Part shown: one piece after another, positions 24,459-33,425 of the stretch
How positions within the stretch are numbered: position 1 is the first letter of the stretch
Layout: each line of letters opens with the position of its first letter
Assembly (NCBI RefSeq): GCF_021532375.1
Contig: NZ_JAKGAP010000003.1
Coordinates: forward strand, 1-64,000
Direction: 5' to 3'
Length of the DNA: 64,000 nucleotides
Source: Paenibacillus alkaliterrae
GTDB lineage: Bacteria; Bacillota; Bacilli; Paenibacillales; Paenibacillaceae
The notes under the pieces: model-generated
What the model was told of the DNA's origin: nothing
The model's database searches: none
The model's input: only the letters and a program-made list of their open reading frames with translations
Made by a program: the position numbers and the translations under genes

Positions 24459-25787
24459 CTAACGTAAATGAAGCAGCGGCTCATAAATACCGTACAACAC
24501 GATATAAAACGCCGCGCCAAGCGCCGCCCCGATATAAGCCCCGTTTAAGCGGATGCGCTGCAGGTCGGTCTCGACCTTGCTTTCGATAAAATGAACGAGC
24601 CGCTGCTCCGTGAAGCTGTCCAGCGTTTTGCGCACGATCAGGCCGATGACCGCATGCTCCGTCTCGATAATCGTGTGGACGAATCGCTGTGCGTACTGCT
24701 CCAGCCAGCTCTTTGTTTCCTCATTGGATTTGAACCATTCCCAGTAGGATTCAATAAACCGATTAATCAGCTGCTTAATATCCGCTTGATTAACCGTATG
24801 TTTATCCGCGGCCGCAAGCTGCATGCCCGAATCCTGTGTCAGCAGATGCCTGAACTGGCCGAGAACGGCCTCAATTGACGGAAGCAATGAGATTTTCCCA
24901 AGCATCTCGTCTCTCCACTCGTTTATGGCAGCGGACACATCCTCCCGGTTCTGCAGGTTATCGGCAAGCTGATAGACCATCGTCTCGAGCAGGACACGAA
25001 GCTCATGCTTCGGGTTTCTTAATTCGTTAATGAGCTTTTGCAAATCGTCATACAGCGCGTTCGAAGCATCGTCAAGATTAAGTGCATTCGTGGATTCCGC
25101 GATTTCTACGGCCATTTTTTTGAGCCACTTGGAGAACACTCCTCCCTGATTCACGAACTTATCCTTCTCTCTCGCCAGCATTTCGCGTATAACAAGCTTC
25201 GTTTCTTCGCCGGCAGCACGCCCCGCGGCATATTCTACGATCTGACTGAGCCAACTTTGAAAATCACCCTTATCCAGTACCCATCTGAGCGCTTTCCCTG
25301 CATAGGGGGACAAATTCATTTTGCTTACGCCCTTGCGCGCTTGCTCATCCACTACGATGGATAAGCCTTTTAAATCAAGCTTTGCCAGCATGCCTGACAA
25401 CAGCGTCCAGCCCTGCTCCGCCATTACGCCTGCAGGGCGCCGGTCGATCCAGGCAATCGCGATTTCCACAAGCGATATTTGCTTGACCTTCTCCTTTAGC
25501 AGGTCTTTACTTAGCAATTGCTGCTCAACCATACTCGCCACGCCTTCGATCAGCTTATCGCGATTTTTCGGAATGATCGCCGTATGCGGGATCCACTTCC
25601 AGCCGAACGGATGGCGGAATAATACCGTAACCGCGAATAAGTCAGCTAACGCACCGACTAATCCAGCCTCAGATGTATAGAGCAGCATGCGGGCCCACCA
25701 TTGATCCGGAAAAACATATACACAGCAAGCGGCGCCAACGAACAAGACGGCTAGAAGGATGAGGCTTCGATTCGCTTTTTTTCTCAT
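24459..25787 (-). CDS. DUF445 family membrane protein (copy B)
   Basis: A 443-residue DUF445 protein. Two N-terminal hydrophobic segments (about 8-28 and 36-55) contain the family motif SEAGLVGALADLFAVTVLFRHP. A long cytoplasmic-type helical region follows, and a C-terminal membrane segment after ESKVETDLQRIRLNGAYIGA ends the protein. Function is unknown; Gram-positive relatives (YheB type) are implicated only loosely in membrane or spore biology. I use ATG 25787, since AGGA lies 8 bases before it, rather than the ATG at 25793. It follows its paralogue after a short gap, clearly as one operon. Confidence 0.88.
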   Translation of the reverse strand: MRKKANRSLILLAVLFVGAACCVYVFPDQWWARMLLYTSEAGLVGALADLFAVTVLFRHPFGWKWIPHTAIIPKNRDKLIEGVASMVEQQLLSKDLLKEKVKQISLVEIAIAWIDRRPAGVMAEQGWTLLSGMLAKLDLKGLSIVVDEQARKGVSKMNLSPYAGKALRWVLDKGDFQSWLSQIVEYAAGRAAGEETKLVIREMLAREKDKFVNQGGVFSKWLKKMAVEIAESTNALNLDDASNALYDDLQKLINELRNPKHELRVLLETMVYQLADNLQNREDVSAAINEWRDEMLGKISLLPSIEAVLGQFRHLLTQDSGMQLAAADKHTVNQADIKQLINRFIESYWEWFKSNEETKSWLEQYAQRFVHTIIETEHAVIGLIVRKTLDSFTEQRLVHFIESKVETDLQRIRLNGAYIGAALGAAFYIVLYGIYEPLLHLR

Positions 25788-25799
25788 GGCCATTTCCTG

Positions 25800-27074
25800 C
25801 TAACCTCCTATCCAAAATGTCGCAAGATGCAGCACGACGCCAATTAGCGCGCCGACTCCAATGCCGTTTATGCGAATATACTGCAAATCCCGTCCTGCTT
25901 TTTCCTTCACGAGCTGAATAAGCTCCTCCTCGGAGAAGGTATTCAGCTTATCGGTTACCGCTTTGCCGATGTAGGAATGCTTCTGCTCCATCCATTTCAG
26001 CAGGGTAGACTTCACATAGCCGTCAAGGCGCGACAGCATTTGATCATTGCCTGACAAATAAACAACGCCTTGATGAACCTTTTCTTTAATCCAAGGATAG
26101 CGGTCACGCTCCCCCTCCGCATTCGCCGCCGCTGCCTGCCGGAGCTTCTCTAATCCTTTTTGAATATAGGCGTCAAGCTTGATCTCGTCTTTTACCGCCT
26201 GCAGGAGCTTCGCTTTGCCTTCCTCGATCCGGTAACGAAGCCGCTCATCCGTTCTTAACCGTATAACAAAACGTTCGATATACTGCTTGATTTGCTGCCG
26301 CTGCGGATGCTCCTCCGAAGCAAATTGACCCAGAAACTGCACCAGCCATTCTTGTATTTTCCCGCTAATGTTCGCTGATTCTAATCCGGCCGTAAAATCA
26401 ATGAGCTTTCTTCTGAACTGATCGCCCTCGTAGGATTTAATGGCGGAATCGACGATTTGGCCGATAATCGACCGAAATGGAGCCGACTTCACGATCTTCA
26501 TAAGCTCAGGAATCATGAACGCAATGATGCGGTCATCATATCGGTTGCGAATCGTCCAGTCGCCAATATCGGCGGCCAGATCAGAAACTTGAATCGTATC
26601 GGCATTCTCGAGCAGAAAGGTTTGAACCGTTTTGGCCAATTCCTGCAAATCGATCGTCGTAATCACATCATCCGCTGCCTGCTGCAAAATGTCGTTAACG
26701 CCCTCTTCCCCGCCGTGCTGCTTTAAATATGCAACGATAACGTCCGCGATATTGTACTCGTCCAGTCTCTCCTTAATGTTAGGAATAGTGAGCAGCTCAT
26801 TCTGCACCATCATGACAAGCTCGCCTATGAGTCGTTCCCGGTTGCGCGAGATGATGTTAGTCCCCATCCAAGCCGGCCATTTGATTCGCAGCGGGTTGCC
26901 GAACAGAGCGCTTATCGCAAAGGAATCGGCCAAGCCGCCAATCGCAGCCGCGCTGAACAGCGAGAACAGCAAGCCTCCTGCAAAGGTATGATGAAATGGA
27001 AAAGCAGCTAAAATGCCGATAGCCGAGCTGAGCAGCATGAGATCCGCTTTTTTCTTAATGCTGAAAGACTTCAT
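25800..27074 (-). CDS. DUF445 family membrane protein (copy A)
   Basis: A 424-residue paralogue of the following gene with the same plan. N-terminal membrane segments hold AAAIGGLADSFAISALFGNP, a helical central region of about 330 residues follows, and the C-terminal GRDLQYIRINGIGVGALIGVVLH leads into a last membrane segment. ATG 27074 follows GGAG; an in-frame TTG at 27080 is less likely. The two copies share the family ends but are strongly diverged in the middle, so the duplication is old. Confidence 0.88.
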   Translation of the reverse strand: MKSFSIKKKADLMLLSSAIGILAAFPFHHTFAGGLLFSLFSAAAIGGLADSFAISALFGNPLRIKWPAWMGTNIISRNRERLIGELVMMVQNELLTIPNIKERLDEYNIADVIVAYLKQHGGEEGVNDILQQAADDVITTIDLQELAKTVQTFLLENADTIQVSDLAADIGDWTIRNRYDDRIIAFMIPELMKIVKSAPFRSIIGQIVDSAIKSYEGDQFRRKLIDFTAGLESANISGKIQEWLVQFLGQFASEEHPQRQQIKQYIERFVIRLRTDERLRYRIEEGKAKLLQAVKDEIKLDAYIQKGLEKLRQAAAANAEGERDRYPWIKEKVHQGVVYLSGNDQMLSRLDGYVKSTLLKWMEQKHSYIGKAVTDKLNTFSEEELIQLVKEKAGRDLQYIRINGIGVGALIGVVLHLATFWIGG

Positions 27075-27177
27075 AGGCAAACTCCATTCTGGATGATCGT
27101 TATTCTCATGATTATCCCATATTCAGGGGGTATGAAACAATGGAGCGCTTCCTACCTGGTACATCACAGCGGACTTC

Positions 27178-27468
27178 ATGCAAAAAAAAATGTCCATTCG
27201 CTCAAACCGATTCCCGCTCGCATTCGGCGCATCGGCACAAGACCAAGACTCGATAGTCAAGACGGATGCAGAAACTGCAGCTGAGCTTGGTTTGCTGCTC
27301 GGTGACGGGAGCGGCGTCAACGCAGCCTATTTAGGCAAGCAATCGACCAGGCTGCAAGCCGCGATCATTTCACTGCGCCTTCAAGGACTTTTAGAGGAGG
27401 CTGAGACGTTGTCGGTACATATGGCAAGCGGCGCAACGCTTTTTGGGAAATTGCAATCCAGAGAGTGA
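27178..27468 (+). CDS. Hypothetical small protein
   Basis: A 96-residue open frame with protein-like content (AAYLGKQSTRLQAAIISLRLQGLLEEAET) and an amphipathic helical C-terminal half. There is no clear ribosome site before ATG 27178 or the alternative ATG 27190. It overlaps the start of a decayed gene by a few bases. I do not recognise it; it may itself be a remnant. Confidence 0.35.
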   Translation: MQKKMSIRSNRFPLAFGASAQDQDSIVKTDAETAAELGLLLGDGSGVNAAYLGKQSTRLQAAIISLRLQGLLEEAETLSVHMASGATLFGKLQSRE

Positions 27469-27489
27469 TTTCCGCATCAGCTATGCTGC

Positions 27490-28087
27490 CAGACGATCAA
27501 ATCTTATTGCAGAGCAGCGACAAATTGGGGACATTCTTCACCAATAAAAACGGTCGTACGCTGTATTTCTTTACGAATGATGCAGATGACCTGAATTCCT
27601 GCCAGAATCAATACTTAAGCAATTGGCCGGTTTTTGCAAATACCGGGCAGCTTGAATGCCGGCGATTTCTCGGTACTGACTCGTGCCGACGGTACGAAGC
27701 AGACAACCTATAAAGGTTGGCCTTTGTACTACTTTGTACGGCAGCAGGCGATGTAAAAGGCGAAGCGGTCGGCGGCGTATAGTTCGCGGCGAAATCCGAC
27801 TATTCCATCAGATCGGAACGACAGCACCGCAGGTCAAAACATACAAAGTTGACATAAAGGAATTTTCCTTCGGGACGGAGCCGTTGACAGTTGAGGCCGG
27901 TTCCAAAGTGGTTTTCACCAATTACGATGAAATGAAGCATAATGCTGTTGCGTTGGACGGCTCATTCGAAACACCTCTCCTCGGCAAAGGGGAGTCCTTC
28001 ACGATCACATTGGATAAAGCCGGAACTTACGGCTATTTCTGCGAGCCGCATAAGCAATTTATGACGGGCAAAATCATTGTAAAATAA
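27490..28087 (+). pseudogene. COG4315-like secreted repeat fused to cupredoxin, broken
   Basis: Three frames in turn encode recognisable pieces. DKLGTFFTNKNGRTLYFFTND and LSNWPVFAN belong to the Y-X4-D secreted-repeat family (PF03640). After a frameshift comes AGDFSVLTRADGTKQTTYKG continuing to WPLYYFV. After a second shift comes AAGDVKGEAVGGV, then a TAG where the family has Trp, then FAAKSD. The last 86 codons (about 27825-28087) are an intact cupredoxin domain with copper ligands His in MKHNAV, Cys and His in YFCEPH and Met in QFMTG. The parent was probably an exported copper or electron-transfer lipoprotein. Confidence 0.7.
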
Positions 28088-28103
28088 GAAGAGGTGATAA
28101 GCT

Positions 28104-28343
28104 TCATGCCAAGACAGCATCGAACATCAAGCTATACCTGAGCTTCCTGTTTTGTTTAATCCTCGTTTCCGCATGCAGGATGAGGTCGGCCATAGCGCCA
28201 CAGCGGATAACGAATCCTTCGATACCGGCATGCTCGGTCAAGACATATCGAAAGAGGTAACCTTCTCTGAGGAAGGATAATTCTCTTATTACTGCTTGCC
28301 GCATCCGGGGATGAAGGGAACGATTATCGTAGAAGCCAAATGA
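28104..28343 (+). pseudogene. Cupredoxin lipoprotein remnant
   Basis: A lipoprotein signal (NIKLYLSFLFCLILVSAC, with lipobox LVSAC-type) is joined in broken frames to a cupredoxin C-terminus: DEVGHSATADNESFDTGMLG, then EVTFSEEG, an in-frame TAA, then FSYYCLPHPGMKGTIIVEAK. The copper ligands His, Cys, His and Met are present. The internal part is deleted. It looks like a second, related copper protein gene lost by deletion and nonsense mutation. Confidence 0.65.
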
Positions 28344-28431
28344 TCGGATGATTAGGGGGAACCGTATACGGTTTCCCCTGGCTACCAAGAATGTCCTTTT
28401 TTACAAGAAGAATCTCGATAAAGTGCCTTAT

Positions 28432-28505
28432 GGCGCGCTATACTCGATTTGTACAATAACTTATCGCTTTCGAGTCCTGTTAGGCGCGCTATACTGGATT
28501 TGTAC
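28432..28505 (+). repeat. 51-bp-period repeat, locus 1
   Basis: GGCGCGCTATACTCGATTTG at 28432 recurs 51 bases later at 28483 as GGCGCGCTATACTGGATTTG; the stretch between includes AATAACTTATCGCTTTCGAG. The same unit with the same 51-base period occurs at 42.0 kb (inverted) and 59.7 kb. Its right edge cuts into the anti-sigma factor gene. Confidence 0.8.
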
Positions 28506-29162
28506 ATTCCCGATTGTGCCGACTGCCAGGCCGCAATCAAAGAGCTTCGCATCGTATGGGAGGCGTTACCCGAAACCATGGAACGATTCGAACCGCCAAA
28601 AGATTTGAAGAAGCAAGTCATGGGCGCCGCCTTAGCTGTGGAGAGAGAAAACGATCATACTAGTTTTGCAAGAAAGCCTATTTTCCGTAAAAGATGGAAA
28701 TCGATTGCCGCCATTGCCGTCGTATCCGCTTTCTTCTTCATAGGCTCCATCTGGAATTATCAGCTTTACCGCGAACGTTCGGCTGCTCCCCTTCCATTGG
28801 AGCAAGCATTAAATATTCCCGCTGCCCAAATTGAGCGTTTGGTTTCACTGAAGCCGGAAATGGCGGAAACCACTCGCACCTATGGTGTCGCCTGCATTGT
28901 CGATAACGGGCAGAACAAGCAGTTCATCGTATATGTGTTCGGAGTGAAAGCTTCAAAGGATACGCAAGCATACCAAGTATGGCTGCTCCAGGACGGCGAG
29001 CGCAGAAGTGCCGGTACGTTCCGCGTAGACGAGCAGGGGATCGGCGTATTGGCTTTGCCGATCGCTGCGGATAGCCCCAGCTTTGATTCGATCGGCATCA
29101 AGCTTGAACCGGATGATCGCGGTGATCAACCCCGCGGCGAAAAAATGTTTGGATCCATTTGA
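28449..29162 (+). pseudogene. Anti-sigma factor (RskA-type), 5' end replaced by a repeat
   Basis: The frame begins in the 51-bp repeat (TTG at 28449) and becomes protein-like at DCADCQAAIKELRIVWEALP, the second half of a zinc-binding anti-sigma domain (the His and first Cys-side helix are missing). Next come a single membrane segment (SIAAIAVVSAFFFIGSIW) and a C-terminal RskA domain ending with the family-like PRGEKMFGS. Such proteins hold an ECF sigma factor at the membrane, but no sigma gene is adjacent. About 25-30 N-terminal residues are lost, there is no ribosome site, and the product is probably not made or not functional. Confidence 0.65.
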
Positions 29163-29236
29163 TGGAGAAAAGAATATTATTCATTGAAATCAACCACAAT
29201 ACACTTGGAATAATACAGAATGGAGGTCGATCCCTT

Positions 29237-29419
29237 ATGAAACCAGATCAGCTAAACGTTTCTAAAGCTGAAAAGCAGCCGAATGTCTTCAACAATTTAA
29301 ACCACACGGGAACAAGTTATGTACAGAATGCCATAGAAAATGCACAGGAAAACAATTCAATACATGATGAAGCAGCAGCAAATTTAGTAAAACAAGTTTT
29401 GCAAAATAAAAAAAGTTAA
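29237..29419 (+). CDS. Small hypothetical protein, possibly spore-related
   Basis: A 60-residue hydrophilic protein starting MKPDQLNVSKAEKQPNVFNN and rich in Asn, Gln and Lys. GGAGG lies 10 bases before ATG 29237; an upstream in-frame start at 29159 has no site. It has an alpha/beta-SASP-like flavour (ATG-style GTSYVQNAIENAQ helix), but I cannot assign it. Starting 75 bases after the anti-sigma remnant, it is likely still intact. Confidence 0.55.
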   Translation: MKPDQLNVSKAEKQPNVFNNLNHTGTSYVQNAIENAQENNSIHDEAAANLVKQVLQNKKS

Positions 29420-29424
29420 ATCGA

Positions 29425-29590
29425 ATAACGATGTGGGAATAACGCTGTTATCCGCCGCGTAAAGACCGGAAATGCCATGAATTTGGCCATAAGAATCCGT
29501 TACCTATGTATCGGGATCGTACCCCAGCTCTCTAAATCGGGTTTTCGCAACCTGCGTATTTACTTGATCGAAGTAGCTCCAGAAACGCGG
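29425..29590 (-). pseudogene. GMC oxidoreductase C-terminal remnant
   Basis: Reading the minus strand, FRELGYDPDT, an in-frame TAG, then VTDSYGQIHGISGLYAADNS and VIPTS match the conserved C-terminal block of FAD-dependent GMC oxidoreductases (DPDTSVTD, GLYVADNSVIP). Only about 50 codons remain and the conserved Ser is a stop. Confidence 0.6.
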
Positions 29591-29615
29591 CAGGGTCAAT
29601 TGCTGCAATATAATT

Positions 29616-29650
29616 GCAAAACGCGCGGATCTATGGGAGACCGCGCGCTT
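29616..29650 (-). terminator. Terminator of the GH95 gene
   Basis: CGCGCGG (29622-29628) pairs with CCGCGCG (29641-29647). On the minus strand TTTTGC follows. It lies about 38 bases after the stop at 29686. Confidence 0.75.
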
Positions 29651-29685
29651 TGACCAATTATTTGGCTTCCTTAACCAGGTGGGGA

Positions 29686-32049
29686 TTAACCCGCAACGAA
29701 AGTATAGAGTCTTCCTGCTTCCGTCACGAGCTGAAGCTCTTTGCTCGCCGCTTCGTCCGCTCCTTGAAGCATCAGTGGCACGCCGGCTGAAATTGTACAA
29801 GCTCCGCCACTGACCGACAAGAGCACTAGCTTCACAAGCGCTCCTTCCCGCCAGCTCATGCCGATTTCGAAGCCGCCGCGGGCGCGCAAGCCCGAAACCT
29901 CACCATCGGGCCACACATCCGGCAAGGCCGGAAGCAAATTGATCATGCCCTCATGCGATTGAAGAAGCATTTCCGCCACGCCTGCCGTGAAGCCGAAGTT
30001 GCCGTCGATTTGAAACGGCGGATGCGCGCCGAATAGGTTCGCGTAGACGCCGCCGCCCGTCACGCCTTCTTTATCGCTGTCGACCAGACTAAGCAAATTT
30101 CCAATCAGATTATGCGCGCGGTTACCGTCGCCGAAGCGTGCCCACAGGTTCAATTTCCAAGCCAGGCTCCAGCCGGTGCCCTCATCCCCCCGTCGCTCCA
30201 GCGAGCGCTGCGCCGCGGCAAACCATTCAGGCGCCGCTTGCTCTGTAAGCTCGCTGCCCGGATATACGCCGTACAAATGCGACACATGGCGATGGTGAAC
30301 ATCCTCATCCTCGAAATCCATAAACCACTCCTGCAGCTGCCCATATTTTCCGATCCGGTAAGGCTGCAAGCGCTCCCTTGCCGCTTCCAGCCGTTCGCGA
30401 AAAGCCTCATCCTCACCGGTCAATCCCATTGCCGCGATACAGTTCGTGAACAGCTCGCGAATGAGCGCCATATCCATCGTGACCGCCTTGCTGACGGCCG
30501 TCTTCTTGCCGTCCGGTCCGATAAACTTATGCTCGGGCGAGGTCGACGGCGAAGTTACCAGGTATCCGCCGGCATCCTCAATCAGCCAATCCAGGCAGAA
30601 CATCGCCGCTTCCTTCATCACGGGGTAAGCTTTGCTCCGGAGGAACTGCACATCTCTGCCGAATTCATAATGCTCCCATAGATGGGCGCAAAGCCATGGC
30701 GCCGCCATAAACCAGCTTGCCCAACCCGGATCGCCGTGCCCATATGCTCCGACCGGTGCCGCTTGGCACCAGATATCGCTGTTGTGATGCGCGACCCAGC
30801 CGCGCATGCCGTAATTTTCGCGCGCGATGACTGCGCCGGTCTTCGCCATATTCCCGATATAATCCAGAAAAGGTCCGTGACACTCGGATAAATTGCAGGT
30901 TTCCGCAAGCCAATAATTCATCTCGGCATTGATGTTAAGCGTATAATTGCTGCTCCAAGGCGGCCTGATCTCTTTATTCCAAATGCCCTGTAAATTCGCC
31001 GCCTGGGTACCCGGCCTCGAGCTCGCAATTAGCAAATATCTGCCGAACTGGAAGAGCAGCTCGACGAGTTTCGGATCCTGCGCGCCGTAGGCAGCCACGC
31101 GCGCATCGGTCGGTAAATCAGGCGATAGGCCGGCATCTCCCAGACTGAGAGCTACGCGTTTAAACAAAGGACGGTAGTCATCGAGATGTGATTGGAGAAG
31201 CTCTTCATAATTTTTTGCCAGCGCGTTTGTTACATACCGTTCCGTCAGCGGCGAAGGATCGATTCCGTCCGTGCGAGGATGACGGTCAAAGCCGTTAAAG
31301 CTTGTTGCCGCGCTAAACACGAGCGTCGCTGCCGCTGCTTCCACAACGTGAATGCCATCATGGTCAACGTACGAACGTCCCCCCTCCAGCGACAAGCCCA
31401 GCCTGCCTTCGAAAAGCATCCCGGACTCGCTATAATCGATCGGATTATCGGTCCTATAGTAGTTGGGATCAACATTAGAAGGACATTCGCCTGCTAGCAC
31501 AAAAAAATCGCCGTCCGTGCCCGTCCGATGCTTCAGCCTGCTGTCAAGCCTGACCGTAAAGTTCAGTGCATTCTGGCGATCCGCTTCCAATCGCAGCACG
31601 ATTACCTGATCGGGATAGGATATAAAACAGCTTCTCCGATATTTCACTTGACCGATTTTGTAGCTAGTCGTTGCAACCGCATCCTGAAGATGAAGCTTGC
31701 GTTCATATTCCGTTGCCAAATCGCCATGCTGGAAGGTTACGGTCAAGTCTCCAAGCGGCATATACGATTGCGTATAGGAACCCATCGTTTCCTTGCAAAG
31801 CCTGTCCGCTTCCTCGTATCGCTCCTCGTCGATTAAACGGCGAATTTCCGGCAGCAGCGCGGCGGCATTCGGATTGGAGCCCGTCTTCGGAACGCCAGAC
31901 CACAGCGTATCTTCGTTCAATTGCAGCCGTTCGGTCTCGATGCCTCCGAACACCATCGCGCCAAGCCGCCCGTTGCCGAGCGGCAGCGCCTCCTCCCAGA
32001 CCGAGGCCGGCTGCTTGTACCAAATTCGATTTTCTATCAACGTTTTCAT
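29686..32049 (-). CDS. Alpha-L-fucosidase-type glycoside hydrolase, GH95
   Basis: A 787-residue GH95 enzyme of normal length. The N-terminal beta domain opens RIWYKQPASVWEEALPLGNG with QLNEDTLWSG. The (alpha/alpha)6 barrel carries LQGIWNKEIRPPWSSNYTLN and NINAEMNYWLAE near residue 371, SPSTSPEHKF near 500 and PPFQIDGNFGFTAG near 678. These segments hold the Asn, Glu and Asp catalytic positions known for GH95. GH95 members act on terminal alpha-1,2-fucose or alpha-L-galactose of xyloglucan and glycans. No signal peptide is seen, so it is likely cytoplasmic, acting on imported oligosaccharides. It is divergent from an AraC regulator 101 bases away, the likely controller. Confidence 0.93.
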   Translation of the reverse strand: MKTLIENRIWYKQPASVWEEALPLGNGRLGAMVFGGIETERLQLNEDTLWSGVPKTGSNPNAAALLPEIRRLIDEERYEEADRLCKETMGSYTQSYMPLGDLTVTFQHGDLATEYERKLHLQDAVATTSYKIGQVKYRRSCFISYPDQVIVLRLEADRQNALNFTVRLDSRLKHRTGTDGDFFVLAGECPSNVDPNYYRTDNPIDYSESGMLFEGRLGLSLEGGRSYVDHDGIHVVEAAAATLVFSAATSFNGFDRHPRTDGIDPSPLTERYVTNALAKNYEELLQSHLDDYRPLFKRVALSLGDAGLSPDLPTDARVAAYGAQDPKLVELLFQFGRYLLIASSRPGTQAANLQGIWNKEIRPPWSSNYTLNINAEMNYWLAETCNLSECHGPFLDYIGNMAKTGAVIARENYGMRGWVAHHNSDIWCQAAPVGAYGHGDPGWASWFMAAPWLCAHLWEHYEFGRDVQFLRSKAYPVMKEAAMFCLDWLIEDAGGYLVTSPSTSPEHKFIGPDGKKTAVSKAVTMDMALIRELFTNCIAAMGLTGEDEAFRERLEAARERLQPYRIGKYGQLQEWFMDFEDEDVHHRHVSHLYGVYPGSELTEQAAPEWFAAAQRSLERRGDEGTGWSLAWKLNLWARFGDGNRAHNLIGNLLSLVDSDKEGVTGGGVYANLFGAHPPFQIDGNFGFTAGVAEMLLQSHEGMINLLPALPDVWPDGEVSGLRARGGFEIGMSWREGALVKLVLLSVSGGACTISAGVPLMLQGADEAASKELQLVTEAGRLYTFVAG

Positions 32050-32150
32050 CCACTATTCCCCATTTCGTGCGTTAGCCTTTTATTTGGTCGGTCAATCTAT
32101 TACTATAAAATAGACAAGTCAAATTTCCCGGATGCAGGTGGCCGTTAACG

Positions 32151-32975
32151 ATGCAAGAAAACGAACAATTTGCCTTATCCGATTTGCTGCAATCGCTGCA
32201 AATCGAGCTGTTGGTCGCTCATAAGACCCAGGTTACCCATAGCTGGGGGGAAACGGATTCCGTCCCCGAATACAACAAACTTTATTTCATATGCGAAGGC
32301 GAGGGCTGGATCCGCATCGGCGATGTGGATTATTACCCGAAGCCCGGACAGCTGTTTCTTACGCCTGTTAACTGCCGGAAATCATTCTCCGCATTCAGCG
32401 GACGCCCGTACTTGAAATATTGGTGCCACTTTCACATCACGGCCGGTCCATTTGACCTGTTTCAGTGGATCGGCGTTCCGCTTTGTATAAATGTGGGCGA
32501 TCCAGCCAGAATGACGGACTTGTTCCAAGATCTCATCAGCTGTAATCAACAGCATACGATCGTTGCCAGACTGCGCGAAAAAGCGCTGCTGCTGGAGATC
32601 ATCGGCCTCTTTCTAGAAAGCGTGCCGGTTCGCGTTCTGCAGCATCGCAGCGGCGAAATGAATCGCTTGAATGTCATTCAGCATTTTGTAGACAACAGGC
32701 TGCATACGGGCATCACCGTCGATCAGATGGCTGAAGCCGTACATCTTCATCCCAACTATTTTATCTCCTATTTCAAAAAGCATTTCGGCATTCCGCCTTT
32801 AAAATACGTCAACCGCAAACGAACGGAACGGGCGAAGCAGCTGCTCACATCAACTCCGTTAAGCATCAAAGAAATAGCCGATCGGACAGGCTTCAAAGAA
32901 ACGAATCATTTTACAAAGTTTTTCCGGAAGGAAACGAATCTGTCTCCGACCGAGTACCGGAGCGCATATTCCTAA
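32151..32975 (+). CDS. AraC family transcriptional regulator
   Basis: A 274-residue regulator. Residues about 1-155 form a cupin-type AraC ligand domain (YYPKPGQLFLTPVNCRKSF). Residues about 170-272 hold the double helix-turn-helix with VDQMAEAVHLHPNYFISYFK and LSIKEIADRTGFKETNHFTK followed by NLSPTEYR. It starts at ATG 32151 after GGTGG and shares a divergent promoter region with the GH95 fucosidase gene, which it probably activates in response to a released sugar. Confidence 0.9.
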   Translation: MQENEQFALSDLLQSLQIELLVAHKTQVTHSWGETDSVPEYNKLYFICEGEGWIRIGDVDYYPKPGQLFLTPVNCRKSFSAFSGRPYLKYWCHFHITAGPFDLFQWIGVPLCINVGDPARMTDLFQDLISCNQQHTIVARLREKALLLEIIGLFLESVPVRVLQHRSGEMNRLNVIQHFVDNRLHTGITVDQMAEAVHLHPNYFISYFKKHFGIPPLKYVNRKRTERAKQLLTSTPLSIKEIADRTGFKETNHFTKFFRKETNLSPTEYRSAYS

Positions 32976-33168
32976 AGCACCCTGTTCCTCCCGCTACCCT
33001 GATTATAAAAGCGCATTCATGGCATGGCGATGGAAGAAACTAAGGTATAGGTGTATAAAACTAACTCGCCTTGCCTATGCGCGTATTCGGCATCTCCAGC
33101 AGCGGTACCCGGCAATCGAAGAGGATCCGTTATTTCCCTGCAGCATAACTTTATAGCAGCATGATCCT
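32976..33168. other. Gap with coding debris
   Basis: The minus strand carries a short frame ending PLLEMPNTRIGKAS at about 33062, preceded by a stop. It may be the tail of a lost gene. I see no promoter, terminator or complete gene here. Confidence 0.35.
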
Positions 33169-33330
33169 TTAGTCCATGCTTTTCTTCGAATTCTGGCGGT
33201 AATCAATCGGCAGTTTGCCATACATTTTTTTAAACATATCGCTAAAATGACGGGCATTATTATAGCCGACCTTTTCGGCAACCTCGTAAATCATCAGATC
33301 CGTATTTCTTAGCGGAGTGACCAAGGATAT
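33169..33330 (-). pseudogene. AraC-type HTH fragment
   Basis: About 52 codons match the last helix-turn-helix of an AraC regulator: RNTDLMIYEVAEKVGYNNAR, then HFSDMFKKMYGKLPIDYRQN to a stop. The rest of the gene is absent. It lies just downstream of the terminator of the solute-binding gene and may be the end of an AraC or YesN-type gene that once went with this transporter. Confidence 0.65.
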
Positions 33331-33383
33331 CCCTACTGATTGAAGGCATCGGCTGCGTGCTCTTTTGTCGGCCTGCATGCTAC

Positions 33384-33417
33384 AAAAAACCATCATCCTT
33401 AGCGAAAGGATGATGGT
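33384..33417 (-). terminator. Terminator of the transporter operon
   Basis: ACCATCATCCTT (33389-33400) pairs perfectly with AAGGATGATGGT (33406-33417). On the minus strand a TTTTTTG run follows. It lies 9 bases after the stop at 33426. Confidence 0.88.
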
Positions 33418-33425
33418 CTTTGCTC

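Noticed and set aside
28432-28505. CRISPR-like repeat
   Set aside because: Only two unit ends are present and there are no variable spacers or cas genes; the duplicated unit is continuous.
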